DNA of 20,579 nucleotides from the NCBI GenBank assembly GCA_002389785.1, contig DGQS01000111.1, forward strand, positions 1 to 20,579, given 5' to 3'. The translations under genes were made by a program, and so were the position numbers. Shown here piece after piece: positions 8,458 through 16,210 of the stretch (its first letter is position 1; every line of letters begins with the position of its first letter). Below the pieces are notes generated by a model. That model did no database searches, was not told where the DNA came from, and was given only the letters and a program-made list of their open reading frames with translations. This DNA is from Bacteroidetes bacterium UBA4408 (GTDB lineage: Bacteria; Bacteroidota; Bacteroidia; UBA4408).

Positions 8458-8907
8458 CTATACTCCAAATTGTTTCAAATGATGCTCTACGTGCAGGTAC
8501 ATCATGTCTTCCCATTCTTGAATGCTCATATTGCCAAAAAAAGGATGTTTGTTTTTGGTAATTATGGCGGTTCCCTTCGTTAAAAGTTCTTGCAATAATT
8601 CAATAAATTTTTTTTGTTCAGCGGCAAATTGTTTTGAGTCAACCACTTTAAATTTGGTATGGGTTGGCAAATTTTTGCCGAAACCACGATCGCGCAAATA
8701 CTTTTTTTTAAGACTTTTGCCAAACAACATTCCCAGTAAAGTGAAATTTATTTTCACTTCACCTTTCATTACCAATAACGGCGTTGTAATGTGTGCAAGC
8801 ATTTGGCTAACATCCATTTTGCCCCATAAAGGCTGGGATTCGGCAGTAAGTTTATTAATTCGCGAAATAAGCGCTTCATTATCGGCTTTATTGAATATTG
8901 ATTTCAT
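8458..8907 (-). CDS. DUF1569 (DinB-like four-helix) protein
   Basis: I place the start at the ATG at 8907 (149 residues). The frame extends ten codons further to a TTG at 8937, but the family normally begins at the equivalent of MKSIFNKAD, and the region before ATG 8907 is A-rich as expected for Bacteroidota start sites. Recognisable DUF1569 features are WGKMDVSQMLAH (about 28-39), the FGKNLPTH segment, HPFFGNMS and the C-terminal HVEHHLKQFGV. The histidines in MLAH and HVEHH fit the metal-site pattern of the DinB/YfiT superfamily. The biochemical role of DUF1569 is not established; membership is by sequence pattern. No signal peptide is visible. It may be cotranscribed with the downstream phosphatase gene. 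Confidence 0.85.
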   Translation of the reverse strand: MKSIFNKADNEALISRINKLTAESQPLWGKMDVSQMLAHITTPLLVMKGEVKINFTLLGMLFGKSLKKKYLRDRGFGKNLPTHTKFKVVDSKQFAAEQKKFIELLQELLTKGTAIITKNKHPFFGNMSIQEWEDMMYLHVEHHLKQFGV

Positions 8908-9023
8908 TTTACTTTGTAAAGATTTTGAACTTTTCAAGCTTAACTATGTTCATTAGTAACCTTGAATATGGCTCACAATATAAAAATATTTAGTCAAAAA
9001 TGCTCGCTCGTTTCCTGCAATCA

Positions 9024-9040
9024 ACCTAAAATAATTAGGT
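9024..9040. repeat. Short inverted repeat in a divergent intergenic region
   Basis: ACCTAA-AATAA-TTAGGT has perfect 6-nt arms around a 5-nt spacer. It lies about 35 nt upstream of the putative -7 box of the DUF1571 gene and could be an operator or chance symmetry in AT-rich DNA. No U-run follows, so a terminator is unlikely. Confidence 0.25.
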
Positions 9041-9074
9041 AATAAAACGGCTTTTTAAAATCACCATTCAATGC

Positions 9075-9082
9075 TATATTTG
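9075..9082 (+). promoter_or_regulatory. Putative -7 box of the DUF1571-dprA promoter
   Basis: TATATTTG matches TAnnTTTG exactly, 16 nt upstream of the ATG at 9099. A T-rich stretch (9052-9056) lies at about -33 but lacks the TTG. It is likely to drive the DUF1571 gene and dprA, which follows its stop codon by 12 nt. Confidence 0.45.
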
Positions 9083-9098
9083 TAATGCAGCACAACAC

Positions 9099-9965
9099 AT
9101 GAATCTTGTAAAAAACACCACTTTGTTTAAGTTTACCTTACTGTTAGTAATGCTTATTGGAATTCCTGTATTTTCGCATGAGCCGGCATTAACGAGTGTG
9201 CAAATTCTTGAAAAAATGTTTGATGCAATTCAGGAAGTAAAAACCATGCGCTATACCTTGAATATTTCGGAACGGGTAAATAAAATTAATCACAATGCAG
9301 TTTCCGAAATAAAAATCAATGTTAATCCACGCAAAGTGTTTTTAAAAAACCCTAACAAAGGAACTGAAGTATTGTGGGTACAAGGCGAAAATAAAGGCGA
9401 TTGCTGGGTGTATCCAAATGGATTTCCTTACACCACCCTAAATTTAAGTCCCCTTGGCGATATTATGCGCAAAAATCAACATCATACCATTCATGATTTA
9501 GGCTTCGCATACATTGCTAAAACTACCCGTGCATCTATTTTTAAAGCAGGGATTCCTTTGGAAAAAATATTTACTTACATTGGAGATATTACCTGGGATA
9601 ATACCGAATGTTATAAACTATTTGCCAGTTATCCTGATTTTAAATACATCAATTACACCGTTGAAAAAGGCGAAACGGTTGCGAGTATTGCCAACGAGTT
9701 TAATTGTGGCGAATACCGCATTTTGGAACGCAATCAATGGATAAAAGATTACAATGCGAACATTGAAGGAAAGCAACTTTTGGTGCCCAATAATTACTCC
9801 AATAAGACGATATTGTATGTGACTAAAAAAACGAATCTTCCGGTGTTTTTAAAAGTATACGACGATCTTGGTTTTTATGAAAGCTACGAATACCACAACT
9901 TGCAAGTCAACACCAGTTTTGCTGCAAACGAATTCTCTAAAAATTACAGCGAGTACCATTTCTAA
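9099..9965 (+). CDS. Exported DUF1571 (LolA-like fold) protein with an embedded LysM domain
   Basis: A signal peptide (about 1-26, cleavage near VFS-H) leads a 288-residue protein with no lipobox. Residues about 30-180 have the look of DUF1571: an opening helix, then MRYTLNISERV and beta strands including INVNPRKVFLKN. A LysM-like segment follows at about 186-231 (YTVEKGETVASIANEF ... ILERNQ ... GKQLLVP), after which the DUF1571 end resumes (YVTKKTNLPVFLKVYDD, then YEYHNLQVN and the YHF end). The LysM thus appears inserted into the domain and not appended. LysM binds N-acetylglucosamine-containing glycans such as peptidoglycan; DUF1571 has no proven function but its fold type is that of lipoprotein carriers. 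A periplasmic, cell-wall-bound carrier or binder is an inference. dprA follows closely but has no obvious functional link. Confidence 0.82.
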   Translation: MNLVKNTTLFKFTLLLVMLIGIPVFSHEPALTSVQILEKMFDAIQEVKTMRYTLNISERVNKINHNAVSEIKINVNPRKVFLKNPNKGTEVLWVQGENKGDCWVYPNGFPYTTLNLSPLGDIMRKNQHHTIHDLGFAYIAKTTRASIFKAGIPLEKIFTYIGDITWDNTECYKLFASYPDFKYINYTVEKGETVASIANEFNCGEYRILERNQWIKDYNANIEGKQLLVPNNYSNKTILYVTKKTNLPVFLKVYDDLGFYESYEYHNLQVNTSFAANEFSKNYSEYHF

Positions 9966-9977
9966 TTTCTTCTTGTT

Positions 9978-11081
9978 ATGATGTCGCAACAACTGCTGCA
10001 TCACTCAATTGCATTAACTCTTATTCCCGGGGTTGGGGATGTTGCAGCTAAAAAGCTAATCGCTTATTGCGGAAGTCCTACTGCTGTATTTAAAACCAAA
10101 AAAAGTCAATTATTAAAAATTCCAGGATTAGGTGAAGCTACCGCCAGTTCTATCCTTCATCAAAAAGTATTAAAACAAGCCGAGAAAGAAGTAAAATTTA
10201 TTGAACAACATAAAATTGAAGTGTTGTATTATTTAGCTGATAATTACCCCAAGCGATTAAAGCATTGTCAGGATGCCCCGCTACTCTTGTACCACAAAGG
10301 CACTACCAATTTTAACCAAGGCAAAATGCTAAGTATCGTTGGTACTCGCAATGCAACTGAGTACGGTAAAAAAATTACCCGACAACTGATTGAAGAATTA
10401 AAAATTCATCAAGTTACCATTATCAGTGGTTTGGCTTATGGTATTGATATTTGTGCACATAAAGCTGCACTGCAACATGAATTAAAAACAGTAGCTGTAC
10501 TTGCCCACGGACTCGATCGCTTGTATCCACCTGCACATAAAACCGTGGCTAATAATATTATTGAAATGGGGGGTTTACTTACCGACTTTATTAGTGAAAC
10601 AAATCCCGATCGCGAAAATTTTCCAAAACGCAACCGCATTGTTGCCGGCCTTTCAGATGCAACCATTGTGGTGGAAGCAAGTAATAAAGGAGGAGCACTG
10701 ATTACCGCCGAAATTGCGAACTCTTACAACCGAGATGTTTTTGCAGTGCCGGGTCGTTTAAACGATACCTTTTCGACAGGATGTAATCGGCTAATTAAAA
10801 CAAACAAAGCTGCTCTTATTGAATCGGCGAAAGATATTGAGTACCTGCTTGGCTGGACAGCTGAAGAAAAAGTGCGTCCAAAGCAACAAAAACTATTTAT
10901 TGAACTAAGCACCGAAGAGGAAACAATTGTTCAACTCCTCAGCAAACATGGCAACTTGCCGGTTGATGATTTAACCTTACTTTCGGAGTTAAGCATGAGC
11001 AAAGTAGCAGCATTGTTGTTAAACCTTGAATTTAACGGATTGGTAAAATCCTTACCGGGAAAAGTGTATCAGCTTTGTTAA
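9978..11081 (+). CDS. dprA: DNA-processing protein DprA
   Basis: In 367 residues the order is an N-terminal HhH/SAM-like region with LIPGVGDVAAKKL and IPGLGEATA, a Rossmann-like DprA core, and a C-terminal winged-helix (DML1-like) domain (about 300-367). Core motifs include SIVGTRNATEYG, IISGLAYGID, the KRNRIVAGLSDATIVVEA block and AVPGRLNDTFSTGCNRLI. DprA binds single-stranded DNA and loads RecA during natural transformation. It is widely kept in Bacteroidota even where competence is unproven. Two adjacent ATGs (9978 and 9981) are possible starts; they differ by one residue. It lies 12 nt after the DUF1571 gene. Its TAA shares bases with the convergent stop codon of the adhesin gene (4-nt overlap). 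Confidence 0.95.
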   Translation: MMSQQLLHHSIALTLIPGVGDVAAKKLIAYCGSPTAVFKTKKSQLLKIPGLGEATASSILHQKVLKQAEKEVKFIEQHKIEVLYYLADNYPKRLKHCQDAPLLLYHKGTTNFNQGKMLSIVGTRNATEYGKKITRQLIEELKIHQVTIISGLAYGIDICAHKAALQHELKTVAVLAHGLDRLYPPAHKTVANNIIEMGGLLTDFISETNPDRENFPKRNRIVAGLSDATIVVEASNKGGALITAEIANSYNRDVFAVPGRLNDTFSTGCNRLIKTNKAALIESAKDIEYLLGWTAEEKVRPKQQKLFIELSTEEETIVQLLSKHGNLPVDDLTLLSELSMSKVAALLLNLEFNGLVKSLPGKVYQLC

Positions 11082-14000
11082 CGCGTAATCGTTAAATTTC
11101 CGGAGCGCTCTTTTTCGCCTTCTGTTTGAAGTACCACATAATAAACCCCATCTTTTACATTTGATGCGCTCCAATTATTTTCATACTTCTTGCTTTCAAA
11201 AACCACTTGCCCCCAGCGATCATATATCACTAATCTGTTTGTTTTAGCGGTATTGAGATACTTTATAATAAACACATCGTTGCTTCCATCGTTATTAGGT
11301 GTTATAATGTTAGGTAACTGTAGCAGTCCTTCGGCACGAACAACTCTTTCATAACTATCCGTACACCCATCATCCGTAGTAACAACTAACTTTACCAGGT
11401 ACGTTCCAGTATCGCTAAACGTGTGCAATAAATGATAGCTGTTTGCAAGTGCTTGTTGGTTGATTGTCCAATTAGTTGAAACAATTGTGCCTCCGCTACA
11501 GTACGATTGGTTTGTGAGTTGTAGTGGAGTATCGGTTTCAACCAATTCGGCATCCGCAACAAAAAAAGCCTTTGGAGTTGGATAGTTCTTAATGCTTATG
11601 GTATCTCCGGCCTTACAACCTATACTATCTTCCACCTCTACATAGTACATTCCTTGATTTACCCATATTTCAGAAATTGAAGCACCTGTATTCCAAACAT
11701 AAGAGACAAAAGCATTGCTCAACGAAAGTTTGCTGCTATCGCCTTCACAAATAACTTGATTGCCTGTAATATCGGCTATTGGTATACTTTGTTCTACAGT
11801 GAATAAAGCCGATTGCACAGTACAATTATTGGAATCCTTTGCAGTAAGATGGTATACTCCAGCTTGTGCTTGAATAGCATTAGTAGTACTTCCGGTTGAC
11901 CAGTGTGTTTGTGTAAACCCAGGCGAAATTTGCAATAAAACACTATCCCCGGCACAGTAATATTGCTTACCTACTATTTGTGGAACAATCACCGGCCATT
12001 GTTGTATTGCAACTGCCGCACTTCTGAGTACACAATTGAAACTATCTGTAATTTGTAACCAATAGGTACCAGCTTGCACATAGGTTTGATTTGCAATGCT
12101 ACCGTTTGACCATGTATAGGTTGGAAATACAGAACTGGAGCTTAGTAAAACACTGTCGCCTTTGCAGTAATATGGAATGGCACTTATTGCAGGTATTAAA
12201 TGTGGAAATGCAGCGATTGTGTGCACATTGGTAAAGGTTCGACAGTTATTTGAATCGGTCACTTCAACCGTGTAAACTCCCGGAGGTAAAAGTTGAGAAA
12301 TTCCTCCCGGCTGAGAATTCCAACTGTATGATATAAATCCTGGACTTGCTGTAAGCAAAACACTGTCGTTAACACAACAAACGCTATCACCACTGAGCAT
12401 AGCAGTATGCACAGGATAAGATTCCACAGTTACTGTATCAGAGGTGCTTAAACATTGATGAATATCGGTAGTGGTTACTGTATAATTTCCGGGAGGTAGT
12501 AATACCGGATTTCCTAGCGCCCCAGAAGACCACAAATAGTTCACAAAGCCGGGATTAGCCTGTAAACTGGTAGAATCGTTGGCGCAAGTAATGAATGCTC
12601 CAGTTATTACAGGTTGATTTACTTGATAAGGAAGTATTGGACCAATTACTGTACTATCTTTACATCCCATTGAATCGATAGCCAAAACCTGAAAGGTTCC
12701 TGAAATTGCATACAGTGAATCGTTGGATGATAAATTCGACCAGGTATAGGTTGTAAATCCCGGACTGGCAATCAACAAAGCACTGTCGCCGGGGCAATAA
12801 TTTGGACCGCCACTAATAGCTACTGCATGAAAAGGTAATTCGTTTACAAGCACTGTATCGCTTTTTTGAAGGCAGTTATTTCCATCAATAATGCTTAAAT
12901 AATATGCTCCCTGTGTAACGTAAATACTGCTTGTTGTATCGAGCGTATTCCAGTGGAAGTTTGTGTAATTAGGATATACTGAAAGTTTGGTGCTATCGCC
13001 AAAACAGTAGTTTAGGTTTCCGTTTATGGCCGGTTTAAATACAGGATAGGACTGTAACGAATGCGGCGAAGAAGTGGAAATACAATTGTGAATATCGTTT
13101 GCGGTTACCAAGTAAAGCCCGGGTTGCACAGTTACAGAAATTCCGGTATCGCCGTTACTCCATAAATAATTGGTAAAGCCAGGCATTGCGGTAAGCTGTG
13201 CACTGTCGTTTAAACAAACTCTAGTAAGTCCTGAAACATACAAAGGGATGAGTGGAAAATGAGGCACATGAAAAGGTGCACTATTCACAGCACATCCATT
13301 GGTATCGCGAATAGTAACATAAGGCAAACCCGGATGCAAATAGGCACTTTGGGTGGTATCACCGTTGCTCCACAAGTAATGCGGAAACGAATTTGAAACG
13401 GTAAGTAAGGTACTATCTTCGGCACATAACAAGGTACTATCGTTGCCAAGAATCAAAGGTATCGTTACCGGAATTGCAGGAACATTTACTGTTGCCGACT
13501 GAATATAGCATTTTCCCATTTTCCCAATAACATAATAATTACCGGGTCCGGCATTTATGGTGCCGGTATTGGCACTATTTGACCAGATGTATTTTTCAAA
13601 ACCTGCGGTTGCCGTAAGTGCGGTAGTAGTTCCCGGGCAAATAGCTGTTGTGTTGCCGGTGATGTTAAGCGGTGCGTTCAACATGTCGATTTTAATAGTA
13701 ATATCGAGCAGTGTTGCTGCCGGTATTAGACCATTGTCGCTTGCTAAAAAACTAATGTGTTGGAATCCGGTATTTGAAAAATCTCCAATAAAAGCAACCT
13801 TTATCGTATTTACAATTCCGGGTGTGTTCTGTAGAATGTTTAATCCGCTTGAGGCGGTAGATGTTATTTGAGTAGAAGTTATTTGATTTTGTTCGGGAGA
13901 TAAAAAGGATAATTCAAAAAATGATGTATCGCCAATGCAGGAATAAACAGTATCGCAGTAGTTGAAATTATTTACAATGGGTTGAATGTTGGTACTACTG

Positions 14001-14899
14001 CAAACATTAAATTCAAAAACTCTTCCGTTTAACCACGAAACGCCATCGGGTCCTGCGTATGGTCCATCGTAATCAGAACCGGCCTTTCCAAAGCGACCAA
14101 ATTGCACAAAATTAATTGAATCGCTCTTATTTGCTCCAACAGTTGCCTGTGTGGTGAGTATGCTAAAACCATTTATTCCTCCAATATCGCCGGTGGTCCA
14201 TTCCATGTTGCCATATCGGAAACCAACATTTTTTCCGGCACTGAGGTAGGTCGAATCGAGTCCATCCGTTATAATTAATTGAAAACTGTTTTTTTTATCG
14301 GCATGGGTATTATAATAACCAACGCTATCCCAGGTTACAATCATATAGGTTGGCTCAATTTTATAATACACTACTCCACTGTTAAAGTTGCGTGTATCTA
14401 CATCGGCCCAAAATGCCGCCAAAGCCATAAAATCGGTGGTTGGTAATGAATCGGGTCGATAGTTTGGTTGCGGGCCGTCAAAGGAAATATTTCCGTTATT
14501 GTTGATGTAAAGTTCATTAAAACTGCTGCCATAAAAACAAAAATTAAACGGTATGATAATCTTTGCTGTAGAGGCATCATCGTTTCTGTAAAGTGGAGGA
14601 GGGCCCAGTGTTCCGGCTAAAAAAGGGACCACTTCAAAAGTAGAATCAACCGGAATAAACTCTTTACACGCTTTAAAAAATGGAGGGGTACTAGTGCTTT
14701 TCGTGCTGGTATTTGTTGCAGAAACAGGGGCCGGTTGTAAGTACTTATTGCTTTTGTAATTCGGCAACTTTCCTTGTGCTTTGAGTTGATGATAAAGTGG
14801 ACTATCGGTAACAATTAGCTGTTGCGAATGCACCAAGTTTAAACTACACGAGAGTAGTAAAAACGTAAGACCTATCAACAGTTGTAACCTGAAATTCAT
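11078..14899 (-). CDS. NIDO / ten Ig-like repeats / PKD / CHU_C surface protein (T9SS type B)
   Basis: A 1273-residue exported protein. Residues 1-25 are a signal peptide ending VHS-Q; an LLSC sequence at 15-18 could be read as a lipobox, but the SPI site is the better fit for a T9SS substrate. Residues about 112-300 form a nidogen-like NIDO domain (IPFNFCFYGSSFNELYINNNG, the FWADVDTR motif, C-terminal RVFEFNVC). After a spacer, ten tandem repeats of about 70 residues occupy about 413-1110, each with C-x-x-DS near the start, an F-x-x-Y-x-WS core and a Cys near the end, usually as NNC or GC. A PKD-like domain (about 1111-1190) has DTGTYLVKLVV. The C-terminus (about 1190-1273) is CHU_C, the gliding-motility-associated sorting domain, with ITPNNDGSND, IYDRWGQVVF and DGVYYVVL. 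The protein is predicted to be exported by type IX secretion and displayed or released, plausibly as an adhesin. It lies 51 nt downstream of rodA, same strand. Confidence 0.93.
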   Translation of the reverse strand: MNFRLQLLIGLTFLLLSCSLNLVHSQQLIVTDSPLYHQLKAQGKLPNYKSNKYLQPAPVSATNTSTKSTSTPPFFKACKEFIPVDSTFEVVPFLAGTLGPPPLYRNDDASTAKIIIPFNFCFYGSSFNELYINNNGNISFDGPQPNYRPDSLPTTDFMALAAFWADVDTRNFNSGVVYYKIEPTYMIVTWDSVGYYNTHADKKNSFQLIITDGLDSTYLSAGKNVGFRYGNMEWTTGDIGGINGFSILTTQATVGANKSDSINFVQFGRFGKAGSDYDGPYAGPDGVSWLNGRVFEFNVCSSTNIQPIVNNFNYCDTVYSCIGDTSFFELSFLSPEQNQITSTQITSTASSGLNILQNTPGIVNTIKVAFIGDFSNTGFQHISFLASDNGLIPAATLLDITIKIDMLNAPLNITGNTTAICPGTTTALTATAGFEKYIWSNSANTGTINAGPGNYYVIGKMGKCYIQSATVNVPAIPVTIPLILGNDSTLLCAEDSTLLTVSNSFPHYLWSNGDTTQSAYLHPGLPYVTIRDTNGCAVNSAPFHVPHFPLIPLYVSGLTRVCLNDSAQLTAMPGFTNYLWSNGDTGISVTVQPGLYLVTANDIHNCISTSSPHSLQSYPVFKPAINGNLNYCFGDSTKLSVYPNYTNFHWNTLDTTSSIYVTQGAYYLSIIDGNNCLQKSDTVLVNELPFHAVAISGGPNYCPGDSALLIASPGFTTYTWSNLSSNDSLYAISGTFQVLAIDSMGCKDSTVIGPILPYQVNQPVITGAFITCANDSTSLQANPGFVNYLWSSGALGNPVLLPPGNYTVTTTDIHQCLSTSDTVTVESYPVHTAMLSGDSVCCVNDSVLLTASPGFISYSWNSQPGGISQLLPPGVYTVEVTDSNNCRTFTNVHTIAAFPHLIPAISAIPYYCKGDSVLLSSSSVFPTYTWSNGSIANQTYVQAGTYWLQITDSFNCVLRSAAVAIQQWPVIVPQIVGKQYYCAGDSVLLQISPGFTQTHWSTGSTTNAIQAQAGVYHLTAKDSNNCTVQSALFTVEQSIPIADITGNQVICEGDSSKLSLSNAFVSYVWNTGASISEIWVNQGMYYVEVEDSIGCKAGDTISIKNYPTPKAFFVADAELVETDTPLQLTNQSYCSGGTIVSTNWTINQQALANSYHLLHTFSDTGTYLVKLVVTTDDGCTDSYERVVRAEGLLQLPNIITPNNDGSNDVFIIKYLNTAKTNRLVIYDRWGQVVFESKKYENNWSASNVKDGVYYVVLQTEGEKERSGNLTITR
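11570..13663 (-). repeat. Ten diverged tandem repeats of about 210 nt within the adhesin gene
   Basis: The period of about 70 codons is visible in DNA as recurring CACTGTCG/CACTATC-like words at the 'GDS' position of each unit on the plus strand. Units begin at the Ile/Leu-(T/S/N)-G sequences, starting at residue 413. The copies are clearly diverged at the nucleotide level, so the array is old and not a recent slippage product. Each unit keeps two Cys and one Trp; the seventh has an extra adjacent Cys (CC). Confidence 0.85.
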
Positions 14900-14914
14900 G
14901 TATACATGGAATTT
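14892..14914 (-). promoter_or_regulatory. Inverted repeat and mini-ORF over the adhesin start codon
   Basis: The perfect 12-nt palindrome CATGTATACATG (14897-14908) is flanked by AAATT (14892-14896) and AATTT (14910-14914), giving on the transcript a 9-bp stem with one bulged C and a TATA loop. The start ATG of the adhesin lies in the 3' arm. An upstream ATG in the 5' arm reads ATG-TAT-ACA-TGA, and its stop overlaps the real start as ATGA. The structure could limit initiation or couple it to the mini-ORF; no function is proven. Confidence 0.4.
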
Positions 14915-14950
14915 GGAACACCTAAGTTACAAATTTTTATTAATCAACTA

Positions 14951-16210
14951 TTAACGAAGCACTTGTAATCGATATGCATCCATTTTTATGAAGATAAATA
15001 AAAGTATAGTAAAGCTCCACAGGGAAGATCCGCCATAGCTAAAAAAAGGCAAAGGAATGCCTATCACCGGGGCAAGTCCGATAGTCATACCAATATTTAC
15101 CAGCAGGTGAAAAAACAGTATAGAGGCTACGCCGTAACCGTAAATACGGGTATACGAAGACCTTTGCCTTTCAGCAATAAAAATAATGCGTAAGAGCAAA
15201 ATAATAAACAAAATAATTACTACAGAGCTACCCACAAATCCCCATTCTTCACCCACAGTACAAAAAATAAAATCGGTACTTTGTTCCGGTACAAAATCGT
15301 ATTTGGTTTGGGTACCTTGCAAATAACCCTTTCCCGAAAGTCCACCCGAACCAATGGCAATAAGCGATTGATTTACATTGTATCCGGCTTTTTTCTTATC
15401 GGTTTCTTTTCCTAAAAAAACATTGATTCGCTTTTTTTGGTGTGGTTCTAAATGGCTAAAAGCATAATCAACACTGTAAATAGTAGCAGAAGCAAAAAAT
15501 AAAGCACCGAAAATTATCGCAAGATTTTGTCGGTTTCTCCGCACAATCAGCAACAAAAGCAATGCTACTCCGGCAATTATTCCAATTAAAATAAATTTAT
15601 TGATGAGCAATGCCAGCACAAATAATATGGCTGCTGCAGTACCTAAAAGTAAAATATTTCCTGAAAGTCCTTCTCTGTAAAGCACCAAAATAAAAGCAAA
15701 AAACACCAAAGCACATCCTGTTTCGTTCTCTAAAACTATAAGTAAAATGGGTAACAGAATTAAAGCAACCGAAATAATTTTGGTGCGGGCATCTGTCATT
15801 TTTATGTTTATATTACTAAGGTATTTAGCGAGCGCCATGTTAGCTGCAAACTTGGCAAACTCCGCGGGCTGTATTCCAAATTCACCCACTCTAAACCAGG
15901 ATTTACTTCCGGATATTTCTTTACCGATAAACAAAACCAAAATCAACGAAATAATACTAATTCCGTAAACGGGATAGGAAAAAGCCGAGTAAAAATTTCC
16001 ATCAATAATTAAAACTATAATTGCCAATAAAAAAGCTGTGCAAATCCATAACATTTGCTTGCCGTATTTTTGCGAAAAGTCGAATATACTTTGGTGCTCA
16101 TCGTTAAATACCGAAGCATAAATATTGAGCCAGCCCATTATCACCATCAATACATAAAGCGCTACCAGCACCGGATCTAAATTCTTAAATATGCCACCCT
16201 GTTCCCTCAT
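14951..16210 (-). CDS. rodA: Rod-shape-determining peptidoglycan glycosyltransferase RodA
   Basis: A 419-residue SEDS-family polytopic membrane protein with about ten hydrophobic segments from residue 12 to the end. Family blocks are present: GSKSWFRVGEFGIQPAEFAK (about 100-120), the extracellular loop FVPEQSTDFIFCTVGEEWGF, which includes the essential Asp of SEDS polymerases, and the C-terminal IPLPFFSYGGSS. RodA polymerises lipid II into glycan strands in the elongation machinery with PBP2 as its transpeptidase partner. Its ATG shares one base with the TAA of mrdA (TAATG), which favours coupled translation. It is called RodA and not FtsW because it is paired with PBP2 and MreCD. The following adhesin gene is not part of this function. 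Confidence 0.96.
   Translation of the reverse strand: MREQGGIFKNLDPVLVALYVLMVIMGWLNIYASVFNDEHQSIFDFSQKYGKQMLWICTAFLLAIIVLIIDGNFYSAFSYPVYGISIISLILVLFIGKEISGSKSWFRVGEFGIQPAEFAKFAANMALAKYLSNINIKMTDARTKIISVALILLPILLIVLENETGCALVFFAFILVLYREGLSGNILLLGTAAAILFVLALLINKFILIGIIAGVALLLLLIVRRNRQNLAIIFGALFFASATIYSVDYAFSHLEPHQKKRINVFLGKETDKKKAGYNVNQSLIAIGSGGLSGKGYLQGTQTKYDFVPEQSTDFIFCTVGEEWGFVGSSVVIILFIILLLRIIFIAERQRSSYTRIYGYGVASILFFHLLVNIGMTIGLAPVIGIPLPFFSYGGSSLWSFTILLFIFIKMDAYRLQVLR

Noticed and set aside
8908..8937. Ten-codon N-terminal extension of the DUF1569 protein from a TTG
   Set aside because: An ATG ten codons downstream coincides with the usual family start, and TTG is the rarer start.
8522..8956. 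Plus-strand 144-codon frame opposite the DUF1569 gene
   Set aside because: It is the shadow of a recognised gene; its translation has no family features and low-complexity residues.
11570..13663. Regularly spaced short repeated words suggesting a CRISPR-like or minisatellite array
   Set aside because: The words recur with the codon period of a protein repeat, are diverged, lie in one intact frame and encode conserved W and C positions.
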